Of a stretch of 64,000 nucleotides of DNA, positions 1-8,270 are shown piece by piece. Source of the stretch: Neobacillus cucumis (GTDB lineage Bacteria > Bacillota > Bacilli > Bacillales > Cytobacillaceae); the NCBI RefSeq assembly GCF_016908975.1, contig NZ_JAFBEX010000012.1:144885-208884 (forward strand). Reading direction: 5' to 3'. The notes beneath the pieces are model-generated. The model saw nothing but the letters and a program-made list of their open reading frames with translations. It was not told the DNA's origin and searched no databases. How positions within the stretch are numbered: the stretch's first letter is position 1; each line of letters begins with the position of its first letter. Made by a program: the position numbers and the translations under genes.

Positions 1-40
1 CTTATGATTTAACTTTAAGGAACTTTGGGAGTGAATGTTC

Positions 41-595
41 ATGATAATGATGGAGGATATCATTCGAGACGGGCACCCAACCCTTCGAAAAGTGGCAGAA
101 GAAGTCGTCATGCCTGCATCCGAAGAAGATAAACAAATTTTAGCCAGTCTCTTAGAATATGTAATAAACAGCCAAAACAGCGAAATGGCAGCCAAATACG
201 GTCTACGTCCAGGAATCGGTTTAGCTGCACCGCAAATAAATGTTTCAAAAAGGATGATTGCTGTTCATCTAACAGACGATAAAGGAACGCTCTATAGCTA
301 TGCTTTATTTAACCCAAAAATCGTCAGTCATTCTGTTGAAATGGCTTATCTTGAAACGGGTGAGGGCTGCCTGTCCGTTGATGAGGCCATACCAGGGTAT
401 GTTCCAAGGTATGCTAGGGTTACAATAAAAGGAGTCACACTTCATGGAGAAGAAGTCAAACTCCGACTTCGAGGTCTTCCTGCGATTTGCTTTCAGCATG
501 AAATCGACCATTTGAACGGAATTATGTTTTATGATCATATTGATAAACAAGACCCATTTAAACCAGTTGATGGAGCTACCATCATCGAACGTTAA
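41..595 (+). CDS. def: Peptide deformylase
   Basis: This enzyme removes the formyl group from the N-terminal methionine of new proteins in the cytoplasm. All three metal-site motifs of the family are visible: GIGLAAPQ near residues 58-65, EGCLS near 108-112 and HEIDH near 153-157, whose Cys and two His bind the metal. The length of 184 residues is normal for the Gram-positive DefB (YkrB) type, and the protein matches it along its whole length. I chose the second ATG because GGGAG lies nine bases upstream; the ATG six bases earlier sits too close to it. It is followed by a strong terminator and is probably transcribed alone. Identification is firm. Confidence 0.96.
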   Translation: MIMMEDIIRDGHPTLRKVAEEVVMPASEEDKQILASLLEYVINSQNSEMAAKYGLRPGIGLAAPQINVSKRMIAVHLTDDKGTLYSYALFNPKIVSHSVEMAYLETGEGCLSVDEAIPGYVPRYARVTIKGVTLHGEEVKLRLRGLPAICFQHEIDHLNGIMFYDHIDKQDPFKPVDGATIIER

Positions 596-629
596 ACACT
601 GGCCTTTCTGTAAGGCCAGTGTTTTTTTA
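594..629 (+). terminator. Rho-independent terminator of def
   Basis: An 11-12 bp stem (ACACTGGCCTT / AAGGCCAGTGT) with a TCTG-like loop is followed by seven T residues, directly after the def stop codon. Confidence 0.93.
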
Positions 630-813
630 TTGTTCAGCGTCTTGCGCTTTTCTTGTTCATTTTTATTCCAATTATAACCATGAAAGAATACCTATTTTAC
701 TCATATAATAATAGTAAAAAAATACTTTTAATAAAAAAATTTCAATTATCTGCCATCGGTTGCTTTACTTTGGACAAGGTTCGTATAAAATATAAGTAAG
801 GAGATGATCCACT

Positions 814-885
814 ATGTTAAAGAAGCTAAGAAAGAAGCTTTTGAAACAGTGGAATGATTTACTTAGAAAAAAATCAATTGCCTAA
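814..885 (+). CDS. Small cationic amphipathic peptide, 23 aa
   Basis: A 23-codon ORF starts with ATG ten bases after AAGGAG, a near-perfect ribosome binding site. The peptide is very basic (nine Lys/Arg) with Leu and Trp spaced as in an amphipathic helix: MLKKLRKKLL at the start, then KQWNDLLRKK. A possible promoter (TTGCTT, 18 bases, TATAAA) lies just upstream and a GC-rich hairpin follows, so it looks like a free-standing transcription unit between def and rpoY. I do not recognise a family. It could be a membrane-active or regulatory peptide. Function is unknown; the coding call rests on the ribosome binding site and clean boundaries. Confidence 0.6.
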   Translation: MLKKLRKKLLKQWNDLLRKKSIA

Positions 886-892
886 TTTCTTT

Positions 893-926
893 GAGAGGGC
901 CCTTCAAACTTGCGAAGGGCTCCTTC
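893..926 (+). terminator. Possible terminator after the 23-aa peptide
   Basis: The hairpin GGCCCTTC / GAAGGGCT is followed by a weak T-rich stretch (CCTTCATTATT). The stem is good but the T-tract is poor. Confidence 0.5.
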
Positions 927-1072
927 ATTATTGTAAATTGAAGTAATATGATTTTTATTTACATACTTTTCATATATGGTCCAGAGGAAAACCTTAAGAA
1001 AATAAATGAAAAAGATGAAAATATTTTATATAATAGAAAAAGTTATTGATTCAATAAGGAGCGAATTTTGTC

Positions 1073-1285
1073 ATGATATTTAAAGTGTATTATCAAAAAA
1101 GCATTAGTGAAGTTCCAGTTCGAGAAAACACTAAAACAATCTTTGTTAAAGGTGAATCTGTAAGAGATGTTCGAAATAAAATTGCTGATCGCGGATTTAA
1201 TGTAGAATATGTTGAAGAAGTTAAAGGAGCACATTTGGAATACGAACAACAAAATGAAGACTTTAAAGTATTGGAGATTGGATAA
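1073..1285 (+). CDS. rpoY: RNA polymerase epsilon subunit RpoY
   Basis: This 70-residue acidic protein matches the YkzG family, now known as the epsilon subunit of Firmicutes RNA polymerase, which binds the core enzyme near the downstream DNA side. Recognisable family sequence runs over the whole length, with the typical KVYYQ start and the EYVEEVKGAHLEYE core near residues 48-61. AAGGAG lies about ten bases before the ATG. It ends three bases before rnjA starts, the conserved rpoY-rnjA operon of Bacillales, which couples an RNA polymerase accessory subunit to an RNA decay enzyme. Function follows from family knowledge. Confidence 0.95.
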   Translation: MIFKVYYQKSISEVPVRENTKTIFVKGESVRDVRNKIADRGFNVEYVEEVKGAHLEYEQQNEDFKVLEIG

Positions 1286-1288
1286 TTT

Positions 1289-2956
1289 ATGAAATTTGTA
1301 AAAAATGATCAAACTGCTGTTTTTGCCTTAGGGGGTTTAGGAGAAATAGGCAAAAATACTTATGCAGTTCAGTTTCAAGATGAAATAATACTAATCGATG
1401 CTGGCATAAAGTTTCCAGAAGATGAATTATTGGGTATCGATTATGTAATCCCAGATTACACCTACTTGGTGAAAAACGAGGAAAAAATTAAAGGGCTATT
1501 TGTAACCCATGGACATGAAGATCACATTGGCGGAATTCCGTATTTACTTCGTGAAATAAACATTCCGATTTATGGCGGTAAGCTTGCACTTGGGTTAATT
1601 AAAAATAAACTAGAAGAGCACGGTTTATTACGAAATGCAAAACTTATTGAAATTAAAGAAGATGATGTCATTAAGTTCCGCAAAACATCCGTTACCTTTT
1701 TCCGAACCACCCACAGTATTCCTGATTCCTACGGTATTGTCGTAAAAACCCCTCCAGGACAAATTGTCCATACAGGTGATTTTAAATTTGATTTTACTCC
1801 TGTTGGTGAACCAGCTAATTTAACCAAAATGGCTGAAATTGGTAAGGAAGGGGTATTATGTTTACTTTCAGATAGTACTAATAGTGAAATTCCTGATTTT
1901 ACTATGTCAGAACGCCGAGTTGGTGAAAGTATTCATGATATCTTCCGAAAAGTGGATGGACGGATTATTTTTGCAACCTTTGCATCCAATATTCATAGAT
2001 TACAACAAGTAGTAGAAGCAGCTGTAGTCAATGGAAGAAAAGTTGCTGTATTTGGGCGAAGTATGGAAGCGGCAATAAATATTGGGCTTGAATTAGGCTA
2101 TATTACGGCCCCAAAAGAAACTTTTATTGAATCAAATCAAATAAACCGATTACCTGCTGATAAAGTGACGATTCTTTGTACAGGCAGTCAGGGAGAACCA
2201 ATGGCTGCTCTTTCAAGAATTGCAAATGGTACCCACAGACAAATTCAAATTATACCTGGAGATACAGTGGTTTTCTCTTCCTCTCCAATTCCAGGCAATA
2301 CGATTAGCGTAAGCAGAACCATAAATATGCTTTATCGTGCGGGAGCGGAAGTAATTCATGGTAAATTAAGCAATATCCATACTTCTGGTCACGGCGGCCA
2401 AGAAGAACAAAAATTAATGCTACGTTTAATTAAACCAAAGTTCTTTATGCCAATTCATGGTGAATACCGGATGCAAAAAATGCATGCCCAACTTGCTGTT
2501 GATTGTGGTGTTGCGGAAGAAAATTGCTTTATTATGGACAATGGTGAAGTACTAGCCCTCTCTAATGACACTGCACAGGTTGCTGGTAAAATTCCATCAG
2601 GTTCCGTTTATATCGACGGAAGTGGTGTAGGCGACATTGGAAATATCGTCTTAAGAGATCGCCGCATTCTTTCAGAAGAAGGATTAGTAGTAGTTGTAGT
2701 GAGTATCAATATGAAAGAATTTAAAATAGCGTCAGGTCCTGATCTTATCTCTAGGGGATTTGTTTACATGAGAGAATCTGGTGATTTAATCAATGATGCT
2801 CAAAACCTTATCACAAAACATTTAAATAAGGTAATGGAACGAAAAACAAGCCAATGGTCAGAAATCAAGAATGAAATTACTGATACACTCGCACCATTCC
2901 TCTACGAGAAAACAAAACGTAGACCAATGATCTTACCAATTATCATGGAAGTATAA
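1289..2956 (+). CDS. rnjA: Ribonuclease J1
   Basis: RNase J1 has both endonuclease and 5'-to-3' exonuclease activity and acts in mRNA turnover and 16S/23S rRNA maturation. The metallo-beta-lactamase signature HGHEDHIGG sits near residues 74-82. Downstream are the beta-CASP domain and the C-terminal region ending in [13 protein letters not shown], usual for the family. The length of 555 residues is standard. The gene begins three bases after the rpoY stop, so translation is probably coupled. Immediately after the stop codon there is a palindromic repeat element and then a bidirectional terminator shared with the convergent ykuV gene. Identification is firm. Confidence 0.97.
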   Translation: MKFVKNDQTAVFALGGLGEIGKNTYAVQFQDEIILIDAGIKFPEDELLGIDYVIPDYTYLVKNEEKIKGLFVTHGHEDHIGGIPYLLREINIPIYGGKLALGLIKNKLEEHGLLRNAKLIEIKEDDVIKFRKTSVTFFRTTHSIPDSYGIVVKTPPGQIVHTGDFKFDFTPVGEPANLTKMAEIGKEGVLCLLSDSTNSEIPDFTMSERRVGESIHDIFRKVDGRIIFATFASNIHRLQQVVEAAVVNGRKVAVFGRSMEAAINIGLELGYITAPKETFIESNQINRLPADKVTILCTGSQGEPMAALSRIANGTHRQIQIIPGDTVVFSSSPIPGNTISVSRTINMLYRAGAEVIHGKLSNIHTSGHGGQEEQKLMLRLIKPKFFMPIHGEYRMQKMHAQLAVDCGVAEENCFIMDNGEVLALSNDTAQVAGKIPSGSVYIDGSGVGDIGNIVLRDRRILSEEGLVVVVVSINMKEFKIASGPDLISRGFVYMRESGDLINDAQNLITKHLNKVMERKTSQWSEIKNEITDTLAPFLYEKTKRRPMILPIIMEV

Positions 2957-3074
2957 GAAAAGCGGAAGCGCCTTGTTCAGCCTCGCCAAGCATAAGACGC
3001 GCCCAAAAGGAAGGCAAAAAGCGCCTTCCTTTTGGGCGCGTCTGTAGACCATCGAGGGGCTAGGCGCTGGAGCT
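2956..3074. repeat. REP-like palindromic repeat, copy 1
   Basis: This is about 119 bp of GC-rich DNA in an AT-rich context, beginning AGAAAAGCGGAAGCGCC and ending AGGGGCTAGGCGCTGGAGCT. Its centre is a long inverted repeat (GACGCGCCCAAAAGGAAGG ... CCTTCCTTTTGGGCGCGTC) that would form a stable cruciform or RNA hairpin. A second copy with the same ends but a changed centre lies at 57427-57544. It has no coding potential and resembles a dispersed repeat moved in trans. Confidence 0.85.
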
Positions 3075-3082
3075 GGACATAA

Positions 3083-3120
3083 AGAAAAGCGGAAGGCCAA
3101 ATGGCGCTTCCGCTTTTTTC
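3083..3120. terminator. Bidirectional terminator between rnjA and ykuV
   Basis: The stem AAAAGCGGAAG / CTTCCGCTTTT carries an inner GCCA/TGGC extension, is followed by T residues on the plus strand and is preceded by an A-rich run. It lies between convergent genes. Confidence 0.85.
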
Positions 3121-3162
3121 TTCGTTCATAAACCTGCCTCCGGTTATTCCATTCCGTCCGCG

Positions 3163-3633
3163 TCAGCTCAATTCACATTCTTTTGCTTTTTCCATTTCAT
3201 CAACTAGGCGGATTACACGTTTTTCAAGCATTTTCATAACATTTCCGCCAGCTTGATAATGCCTGAGATTGCCTTCTCGGTCGAAAATATAATAGGCAGG
3301 AACATATTGATTCTCAAATGCCTCCGTTAGTTTGTGCTCACCATCAACAAAAATAGGCTGAGTGATTTCATGCTCTTTAGCCACCTTTATAATTTCTTGC
3401 ATGTTTGTATCAGCTTCTGAACGCGGCATATGGACAGCCACCACATTTAATTTTTCTTTATAATCATCACGAAGTTGATTAACCTGGTGCATCGCTTCTT
3501 TACATAAATGGCAGCTTATAGACCAGAAGTGAAAAAGTGTGGGCCTTTCCCCAACTAGTTCATCCTTTGTAACCTGCCCATTCACCCACTCTGTTGCCCC
3601 AGTTAACTCTGGCATTTTGTCCCGTAATTTCAT
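3163..3633 (-). CDS. ykuV: Thiol-disulfide oxidoreductase YkuV
   Basis: This is a thioredoxin-fold protein of the TlpA/ResA-like group. The active-site motif is CHLC in FHFWSISCHLCKEAM near residues 37-51, identical in form to B. subtilis YkuV. A cis-Pro-type region (YVPAYYIFD, near 112-120) follows. No signal peptide or membrane segment is visible, so it is probably a cytoplasmic reductase; the family can reduce disulfides in a thioredoxin-like way. It lies just downstream of dapL on the same strand with an 11-base gap, as the yku cluster does in B. subtilis, and ends at a terminator shared with rnjA. Confidence in the family is high; the substrate is unknown. Confidence 0.93.
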   Translation of the reverse strand: MKLRDKMPELTGATEWVNGQVTKDELVGERPTLFHFWSISCHLCKEAMHQVNQLRDDYKEKLNVVAVHMPRSEADTNMQEIIKVAKEHEITQPIFVDGEHKLTEAFENQYVPAYYIFDREGNLRHYQAGGNVMKMLEKRVIRLVDEMEKAKECELS

Positions 3634-3644
3634 GGATGGACCCC

Positions 3645-4763
3645 CTATTTGCCTTTAAAAGAGAAATAGCTTGTAATAGCCTTTACAGCAACATCAATAG
3701 CCGCTTCATTTGGATTAAGTTTAGCATGATGTAAGCCGTACGGCGAGTCTACACCAAGCCAAAACATTAATCCTGGTATTTCTTTAAGCATAAAACCGAA
3801 ATCCTCACCAGTCATAGCCTCTCGACATTCTACCACCGTTATGTCAGTCTCATTTCTTATATATTCGATAAATTCCCTCGTAACAGATGCTGTATTGTAA
3901 ACTTGATGATACATCGAACCATAGTCTATTATGGCTTCACACTCATACCCCGTCTCAATCCCTTTAACAAGTGCATCAATTCGATGTTTCACCCTGTCCA
4001 TGGCTTCAGGAGACAATGTTCTAATGGTTCCTTCTAGTCTTGCCCTTTCAGCAATAATGTTTTGGACAGTGCCCCCCGTTATTTTTCCAATGGTAATGAC
4101 GGCACTATCCAATGGATCAATATTTCTTGAAATAACAGTTTGCAATTGATTTACGAGTGTACAAGCAGCAATAACCATATCATTGGTCTGGTGCGGATAG
4201 GCGGCATGACCGCCTTTACCCTTTAAGTCTATAAATAACTCGGATGTATTAGCAAATAATAAACCTTCTTTAAGGGCAATTGTTCCAACCGGATATTCCG
4301 GTGCAATATGAAGAGCAAAAATTAAATCCGGCAGAAACGATTGCATTTCATCCGATTGCAGCATTGGTTCGGCTCCTCCAGGACCTTCTTCAGCCGGCTG
4401 AAAAATAAACACCAAATCATCACTAATTGGATTGTTGATGAAGTAAGATAATACACCTAACGCAATCGTCATATGAAAATCGTGCCCGCAGGCATGCATT
4501 CTTTCTTCGTGAGTAGACGCACAAGCTAAACCCGTTTCTTCTGTAATAGGCAGTCCATCAATATCGGCCCTATACCCTATTGTTTTGGTTGGTTTCAGAC
4601 CATGAACTTTCACTAATAATCCCGTTTTCCACTTTTTAATGGAAATACGGTCCTCGGGGAATGACTGTATGATGGAATATAAATAAGCTTGGGTTTTAAA
4701 TTCTTGAAAACCAAGCTCCGGAATTTGGTGTAGATCCCTCCGTATTTCTATTAATGATTTCAT
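3645..4763 (-). CDS. dapL: N-acetyldiaminopimelate deacetylase
   Basis: This M20-family metal-dependent deacetylase converts N-acetyl-LL-diaminopimelate to LL-diaminopimelate in the acetylase branch of lysine and cell-wall synthesis. Visible features are the HACGHDFH metal motif near residue 90, the [11 protein letters not shown] segment near 125-135, and a C-terminal HHAKLNPNE that supplies a further His. I set the start at the internal ATG giving [13 protein letters not shown] because GAGAGGT precedes it correctly; the longer frame adds 16 residues without a ribosome binding site. It lies downstream of dapH with a hairpin between them, so part of the transcript may end before it. The aminotransferase step is supplied by patA near 13 kb. 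Confidence 0.95.
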   Translation of the reverse strand: MKSLIEIRRDLHQIPELGFQEFKTQAYLYSIIQSFPEDRISIKKWKTGLLVKVHGLKPTKTIGYRADIDGLPITEETGLACASTHEERMHACGHDFHMTIALGVLSYFINNPISDDLVFIFQPAEEGPGGAEPMLQSDEMQSFLPDLIFALHIAPEYPVGTIALKEGLLFANTSELFIDLKGKGGHAAYPHQTNDMVIAACTLVNQLQTVISRNIDPLDSAVITIGKITGGTVQNIIAERARLEGTIRTLSPEAMDRVKHRIDALVKGIETGYECEAIIDYGSMYHQVYNTASVTREFIEYIRNETDITVVECREAMTGEDFGFMLKEIPGLMFWLGVDSPYGLHHAKLNPNEAAIDVAVKAITSYFSFKGK

Positions 4764-4784
4764 GATAGTTACCTCTCTTTCCCT

Positions 4785-4822
4785 ATAAAAGAAGCGTGGA
4801 TTATAGTCCACGCTCGCTTTTT
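4785..4822 (-). terminator. Hairpin between dapH and dapL
   Basis: The stem AGCGTGGA / TCCACGCT has T-rich flanks on both sides. In the direction of the dap genes it sits between the dapH stop and the dapL ribosome binding site, so it may be a partial terminator that sets the ratio of the two products. Confidence 0.6.
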
Positions 4823-4862
4823 AAGCTGCAATATTATTCAAAAAACGCACAGCTTGTCCTTC

Positions 4863-5564
4863 TTATAATTGGCGAAGCTCCTGCATAATTTCGGTTTTTG
4901 ATTTCGTTTTTTCATCAATATCTTTAATTTTTCTTGCTGGTGTGCCGGCGACAACAGTATAAGGCTCAACATCCTTCGTTACAACTGCTCCAGCTGCAAC
5001 TACTGAACCTTTTCCTACCGTTACACCCTCTAGAACGACTGCATTAGCACCAATTAGAACATCATCCTCAATGATAACAGGCTTAGCGGATGGCGGCTCA
5101 ATTACACCTGCCAAAACAGTTCCAGCTCCGATATGGCAATTCTTCCCGACGGTTGCTCTTCCGCCAAGTACAACGCCCATATCAATCATTGATTTCTCGC
5201 CAATAACGGCACCAATATTGATAACAGAGCCCATCATGATAACAGCATTATCACCAATTTCTACTTGATCACGAATGGTAACACCTGGCTCAATTCGAGC
5301 ATTGATATGTTTAGTATCTAACAAAGGTATTGCTGAATTGCGTCGGTCATTTTCAACTACGAAATCTTCAATTTTTTCTTTGTTAGCTTCTAATGCAGCA
5401 TTAATTTCAGACCATTCACCGAAAACAACGCCTGTGTTTCCATTAATAAAGGCTTTCGTTTCAGTACCAAAATTGATTCCGTCTAAATCACCTTTCAGGT
5501 AAACCTTAACAGGTGTAGATTTTTTACTATTTGCAATAAAAGCAATAATTTCATGTGCATCCAT
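4863..5564 (-). CDS. dapH: Tetrahydrodipicolinate N-acetyltransferase
   Basis: DapH transfers acetyl from acetyl-CoA to tetrahydrodipicolinate, the committing step of the acetylase DAP pathway. The C-terminal half shows left-handed beta-helix hexapeptide repeats ([20 protein letters not shown] onward, near residues 100-200) and the N-terminal DapH domain resembles YkuQ. The length of 233 residues fits the family (about 236). It precedes dapL on the same strand, and its start follows an AGGGGG motif at a slightly long spacing of about eleven bases. The gene order ccpC-dapH-dapL-ykuV keeps the B. subtilis layout without the flavodoxin genes ykuN-ykuP. Confidence 0.95.
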   Translation of the reverse strand: MDAHEIIAFIANSKKSTPVKVYLKGDLDGINFGTETKAFINGNTGVVFGEWSEINAALEANKEKIEDFVVENDRRNSAIPLLDTKHINARIEPGVTIRDQVEIGDNAVIMMGSVINIGAVIGEKSMIDMGVVLGGRATVGKNCHIGAGTVLAGVIEPPSAKPVIIEDDVLIGANAVVLEGVTVGKGSVVAAGAVVTKDVEPYTVVAGTPARKIKDIDEKTKSKTEIMQELRQL

Positions 5565-5640
5565 TTGCTGACTTGCCCCCTATTTCATGTACTAAAAAAT
5601 ACTTTAACAAACAAAAGAACTGAAAACAAGAAAAAACAAC

Positions 5641-6528
5641 CTAATCTTTTGAAGATTCCGCGATATATTCTTTTATCAGTTCCAAAAACGCAGAAACTTG
5701 CTTTAATTGAAAAGCAGATTCATACCCTAATAACCAAGTATCTCGTTTTAACGGTACATTATTCTCATCCACTAAAGGTATTTTAAAAATATCCCTTTCG
5801 GTCTTTCTAAGAGTAATGGAAGGTAATATTGCGTATCCTATGCCATTAAAAGCCATCTGCTTGCATGTTTCAATTTGGTCTACTACTACCGTTCTTTTCG
5901 GCGATGTTTTAAAATTGCGCATCCACCAGTCCTGTATTTCCTGATAATAATTCGAGTCACTTCTAAATTGGATAAACGGGCGATCAGTCTTTAAAACTTC
6001 CTCGGGCATGGTAAATTCCCTATCGACAAGATAAAGAGGGTCATTAAATAGATGGACTTTCAACCCTTTCCAATCAGGATTTCCACGGATAATTCCTACA
6101 TGTACCTGATCGTCATATAAAGATTTTAAAATTTCACTGCTCCATCCTGTTACCAGGGAAATTTTGACTTGTGGATATTTATCAATAAATTTCTTTAAAA
6201 CCTCTGGAAGCCAATTTTGTCCGACAATCGATGCCACAGCGATTTTTAATGTACCAGAGACCCCTTCTTGAAGCGAATCTATCGTTTGGCGTACCTTTTC
6301 CTGTTTAATTAAAATCTCGTTCACAAAGTCAATCACATGTTCTCCCGCAGGTGTTAAGGAAAGCCCCTTTTGAGAGCGGATGAACAATTTTGTTCCCCAT
6401 TCTTTTTCAATGGTTTGGAGGCGTTGTGAAAGAGCAGGCTGTGAAACAAACAGCCGCTCCGAAGCCTTTCTCATATTCATTTCTTGTGCTAAAACCGATA
6501 ATAACTGAAATTCTGATAAGGAGGACAT
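5641..6528 (-). CDS. ccpC: LysR-family regulator CcpC
   Basis: This 295-residue LysR-type regulator has an N-terminal winged helix-turn-helix (NMRKASERLFVSQPALSQRLQTIE in the B. subtilis CcpC form) and a periplasmic-binding-like effector domain. CcpC of B. subtilis binds citrate and represses citB and citZ, so this gene probably controls the upper TCA cycle. The ATG used here lies six bases after AGAGGT; a TTG six bases upstream would touch the ribosome binding site. It is next to dapH as in B. subtilis. The family and orthology are well supported; targets are inferred. Confidence 0.92.
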   Translation of the reverse strand: MSSLSEFQLLSVLAQEMNMRKASERLFVSQPALSQRLQTIEKEWGTKLFIRSQKGLSLTPAGEHVIDFVNEILIKQEKVRQTIDSLQEGVSGTLKIAVASIVGQNWLPEVLKKFIDKYPQVKISLVTGWSSEILKSLYDDQVHVGIIRGNPDWKGLKVHLFNDPLYLVDREFTMPEEVLKTDRPFIQFRSDSNYYQEIQDWWMRNFKTSPKRTVVVDQIETCKQMAFNGIGYAILPSITLRKTERDIFKIPLVDENNVPLKRDTWLLGYESAFQLKQVSAFLELIKEYIAESSKD

Positions 6529-6581
6529 ATTCAAACCTCTATAATTATTTTGTTTAAACTTCTATCTTTTAATCGAATATA

Positions 6582-6890
6582 TTATGGAGATTCCACTTTC
6601 TTTTTAGGAATAAATAGTATAAGAAGCATACAAATAACAGCAAAAGCCAAGACAACATAATAAACATTGTGTAAAGAAAAGGTTAGTCCACTAGAAAGAT
6701 CCCCCTGAATTTTTTCCCTTTCTTCAGTGGTATAAATATCACCTACAATAGTGGTAGCGATAAGTGTTACAGCTCCTGCTCCAAACCCTTGGATTAATCG
6801 AAACATGGCAAGCATGACAGAAGCTAAGACCAATAATTTCTTTATTTGTTTTCTTTTAGGTGTTCCTAACACTTCCATATCAAGACCCAA
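6582..6890 (-). pseudogene. Internally deleted remnant of an EmrB/QacA-type MFS transporter
   Basis: The 102-residue frame joins two distant parts of a drug:H+ antiporter. Residues 29-63 (MFRLIQGFGAGAVTLIATTI onward, ending YTTEEREKIQG) are the transmembrane 4 and following loop of a 14-segment MFS pump. Residues 64-102 (segment ending ILFIPKKKVESP) look like the last transmembrane helix and C-terminus. Some 300 residues that should lie between them are gone, without a frame break. The first 28 residues do not form the usual start. It lies between ccpC and darB, where B. subtilis has no transporter. I read it as a decaying gene rather than a functional small protein. Confidence 0.75.
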
Positions 6891-6907
6891 TTTCTCACCT
6901 CTAATGT

Positions 6908-6936
6908 AAAAAAAATAGAGCTCCCAATAGGGAGCA
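6908..6936 (-). terminator. Terminator of darB
   Basis: The stem GCTCCC-AATA-GGGAGC is followed on the minus strand by a run of T residues just past the darB stop codon. Confidence 0.85.
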
Positions 6937-6944
6937 GATTTCTT

Positions 6945-7388
6945 TTATTTTTTAAACCGTTTAACCAATTTATTTAATTGATTTAATACGGTGCTTCTAG
7001 GTAAAATTCCTTCAAAGAAACCTTCTTCATTTTCAATGCATAGAAATGGATGATTTACTAATAAGTCTAAACACTGACTAAGTGATGATGATATACCAAC
7101 CCGCGGAATGGAACTTTTCATTACTTCTTCCACCCGCTTGTTTTCAAGCTGTTCAAATTCTATTCGTTCAAGTCCTAATATAGAATCCATAATAATAGGG
7201 GTACTTATAAGCCCATGTAGTTTGTAATGTGGATCTAGAACTGGGATAGCTGTATATCCACTTTTCGTTAATACCAATAAAGCATGTTCAAGGTTATTTC
7301 CGATTTGCACATGAGCAACACGCTCAGATGATATCATTAATTGTTTAATGGTTAAATCTAAAAATTCCCCGCTAGGAAGACTAATCAT
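6945..7388 (-). CDS. darB: Cyclic-di-AMP-binding CBS protein DarB/CbpB
   Basis: This protein of 147 residues is built from two CBS domains (about residues 10-75 and 85-140) and matches YkuL. In B. subtilis YkuL is DarB, which in its free form stimulates the (p)ppGpp synthetase Rel and pyruvate carboxylase and is released by c-di-AMP; the Listeria homologue is CbpB. That links potassium-related c-di-AMP signalling to the stringent response. GAGGAG lies eleven bases upstream of the ATG. A terminator follows at once. The identification is good; the partner proteins are taken from family knowledge. Confidence 0.9.
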   Translation of the reverse strand: MISLPSGEFLDLTIKQLMISSERVAHVQIGNNLEHALLVLTKSGYTAIPVLDPHYKLHGLISTPIIMDSILGLERIEFEQLENKRVEEVMKSSIPRVGISSSLSQCLDLLVNHPFLCIENEEGFFEGILPRSTVLNQLNKLVKRFKK

Positions 7389-7482
7389 AAGTCAAATACT
7401 CCTCAATATATGTTTTTCTACAGACTTATTCTACCACAGTATCCGGGGTCCGGGATAATTTAAAAAAACGGTATTCCAACAG

Positions 7483-7508
7483 AAAAAAAGGAACCGCGAT
7501 TGGTTCCT
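7483..7508 (-). terminator. Terminator of ykuJ
   Basis: The stem AGGAACC / GGTTCCT is followed on the minus strand by seven T residues, and it overlaps the ykuJ stop codon. Confidence 0.85.
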
Positions 7509-7743
7509 ATTGAATTAAATCAAAGATTTCAATTGTAATCATATCAATATTGTCAAATTGGTATCTTTTCGGTTTTTCCTTTTCATTATAGATTTCCAAT
7601 TCAAATGTTTCTGTCTTTGGATGAAAAGTAACCTGACATTTTCTTTCACCATTTACTTCAAAATAACGTTGGGCAGGTTCCCCACTTGTAGATTGTTCCT
7701 GAAGGTTTTTTAACCTTGTTAATATACCTTGTAACTGTGACAT
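7507..7743 (-). CDS. ykuJ: YkuJ family protein
   Basis: This 78-residue cytoplasmic protein matches YkuJ of B. subtilis (DUF1797 type), a small conserved Firmicutes protein of unknown role. A run of beta-forming segments (KCQVTFHPKTETFELEIYN) fits the compact fold known for the family. The start has AAAGGAGG at good spacing. It sits in the ykuI-ykuJ-darB order of B. subtilis, but ykuK is missing here; the approximately 220 bases between ykuJ and the next gene show no frame worth calling. Confidence 0.88.
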   Translation of the reverse strand: MSQLQGILTRLKNLQEQSTSGEPAQRYFEVNGERKCQVTFHPKTETFELEIYNEKEKPKRYQFDNIDMITIEIFDLIQ

Positions 7744-7928
7744 TAAATTATCCTCCTTTTAAAACAAAACAAACTGTTTACAGTTATGTTTCTCATTTGG
7801 CATCTTTCTATCCTAATCGAATCTTTTCAAAATTTGACAGTAGAGATTTTATGCCAATATTAAAAGAATAAAATAATAGCCTCCATTTGTCCAAGTAAAA
7901 ATGAAGAAATTATGATTTTTTTAAAAAC

Positions 7929-7968
7929 TTCATAAAAAATAGGCCCCATGAACAGGAGACCTATGAAT
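7929..7968 (-). terminator. Terminator of the small membrane protein at 7961
   Basis: The stem ATAGG / CCTAT has an inner CCCC/GGAG pairing and a T-run on the minus strand, directly at the end of the 7961-8200 gene. Confidence 0.55.
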
Positions 7969-8200
7969 AAAACTTTATCGCAAAAAAGAGAACAATAAAC
8001 AAAAGTAAAGCAAAAAAGATTCCATAAGCAAGAAAAATCGGGTTTGTAGTATAAACATTTCTTTGAACGGGTTTTGATATTTTAGCATCTAAGTTTCCTT
8101 CGACGGCTTTATGCTGCCTGGCAACTGAAAATGTATATAGAAGAGAAAATGCTAATACAGCAATAATCACAATCGACAGGATATTGACAAAAAGATTCAT
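7961..8200 (-). CDS. Small membrane protein with two transmembrane segments
   Basis: This is a 79-residue protein with hydrophobic helices near residues 3-24 and 56-77 joined by a basic loop (KHKAVEGNLDAKISKPVQRN-like region). AGAAGGAG lies eight bases before the second ATG; the first ATG would sit only two bases from it. I do not recognise the family. It lies between ykuI and ykuJ on the same strand, a place with no direct equivalent that I can recall in B. subtilis. It could be a small accessory protein of the cytoplasmic membrane. Function unknown. Confidence 0.7.
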   Translation of the reverse strand: MNLFVNILSIVIIAVLAFSLLYTFSVARQHKAVEGNLDAKISKPVQRNVYTTNPIFLAYGIFFALLLFIVLFFAIKFYS

Positions 8201-8270
8201 GAACATGGCTCCTTCTACCCAAGGTTATCATTAAATTTCCACTTCATGAATCATTCTATACCTCGTCTAT

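Noticed and set aside
5565..5640. Riboswitch before dapH
   Set aside because: The leader is only about 75 bases of AT-rich DNA with no lysine-riboswitch-like structure.
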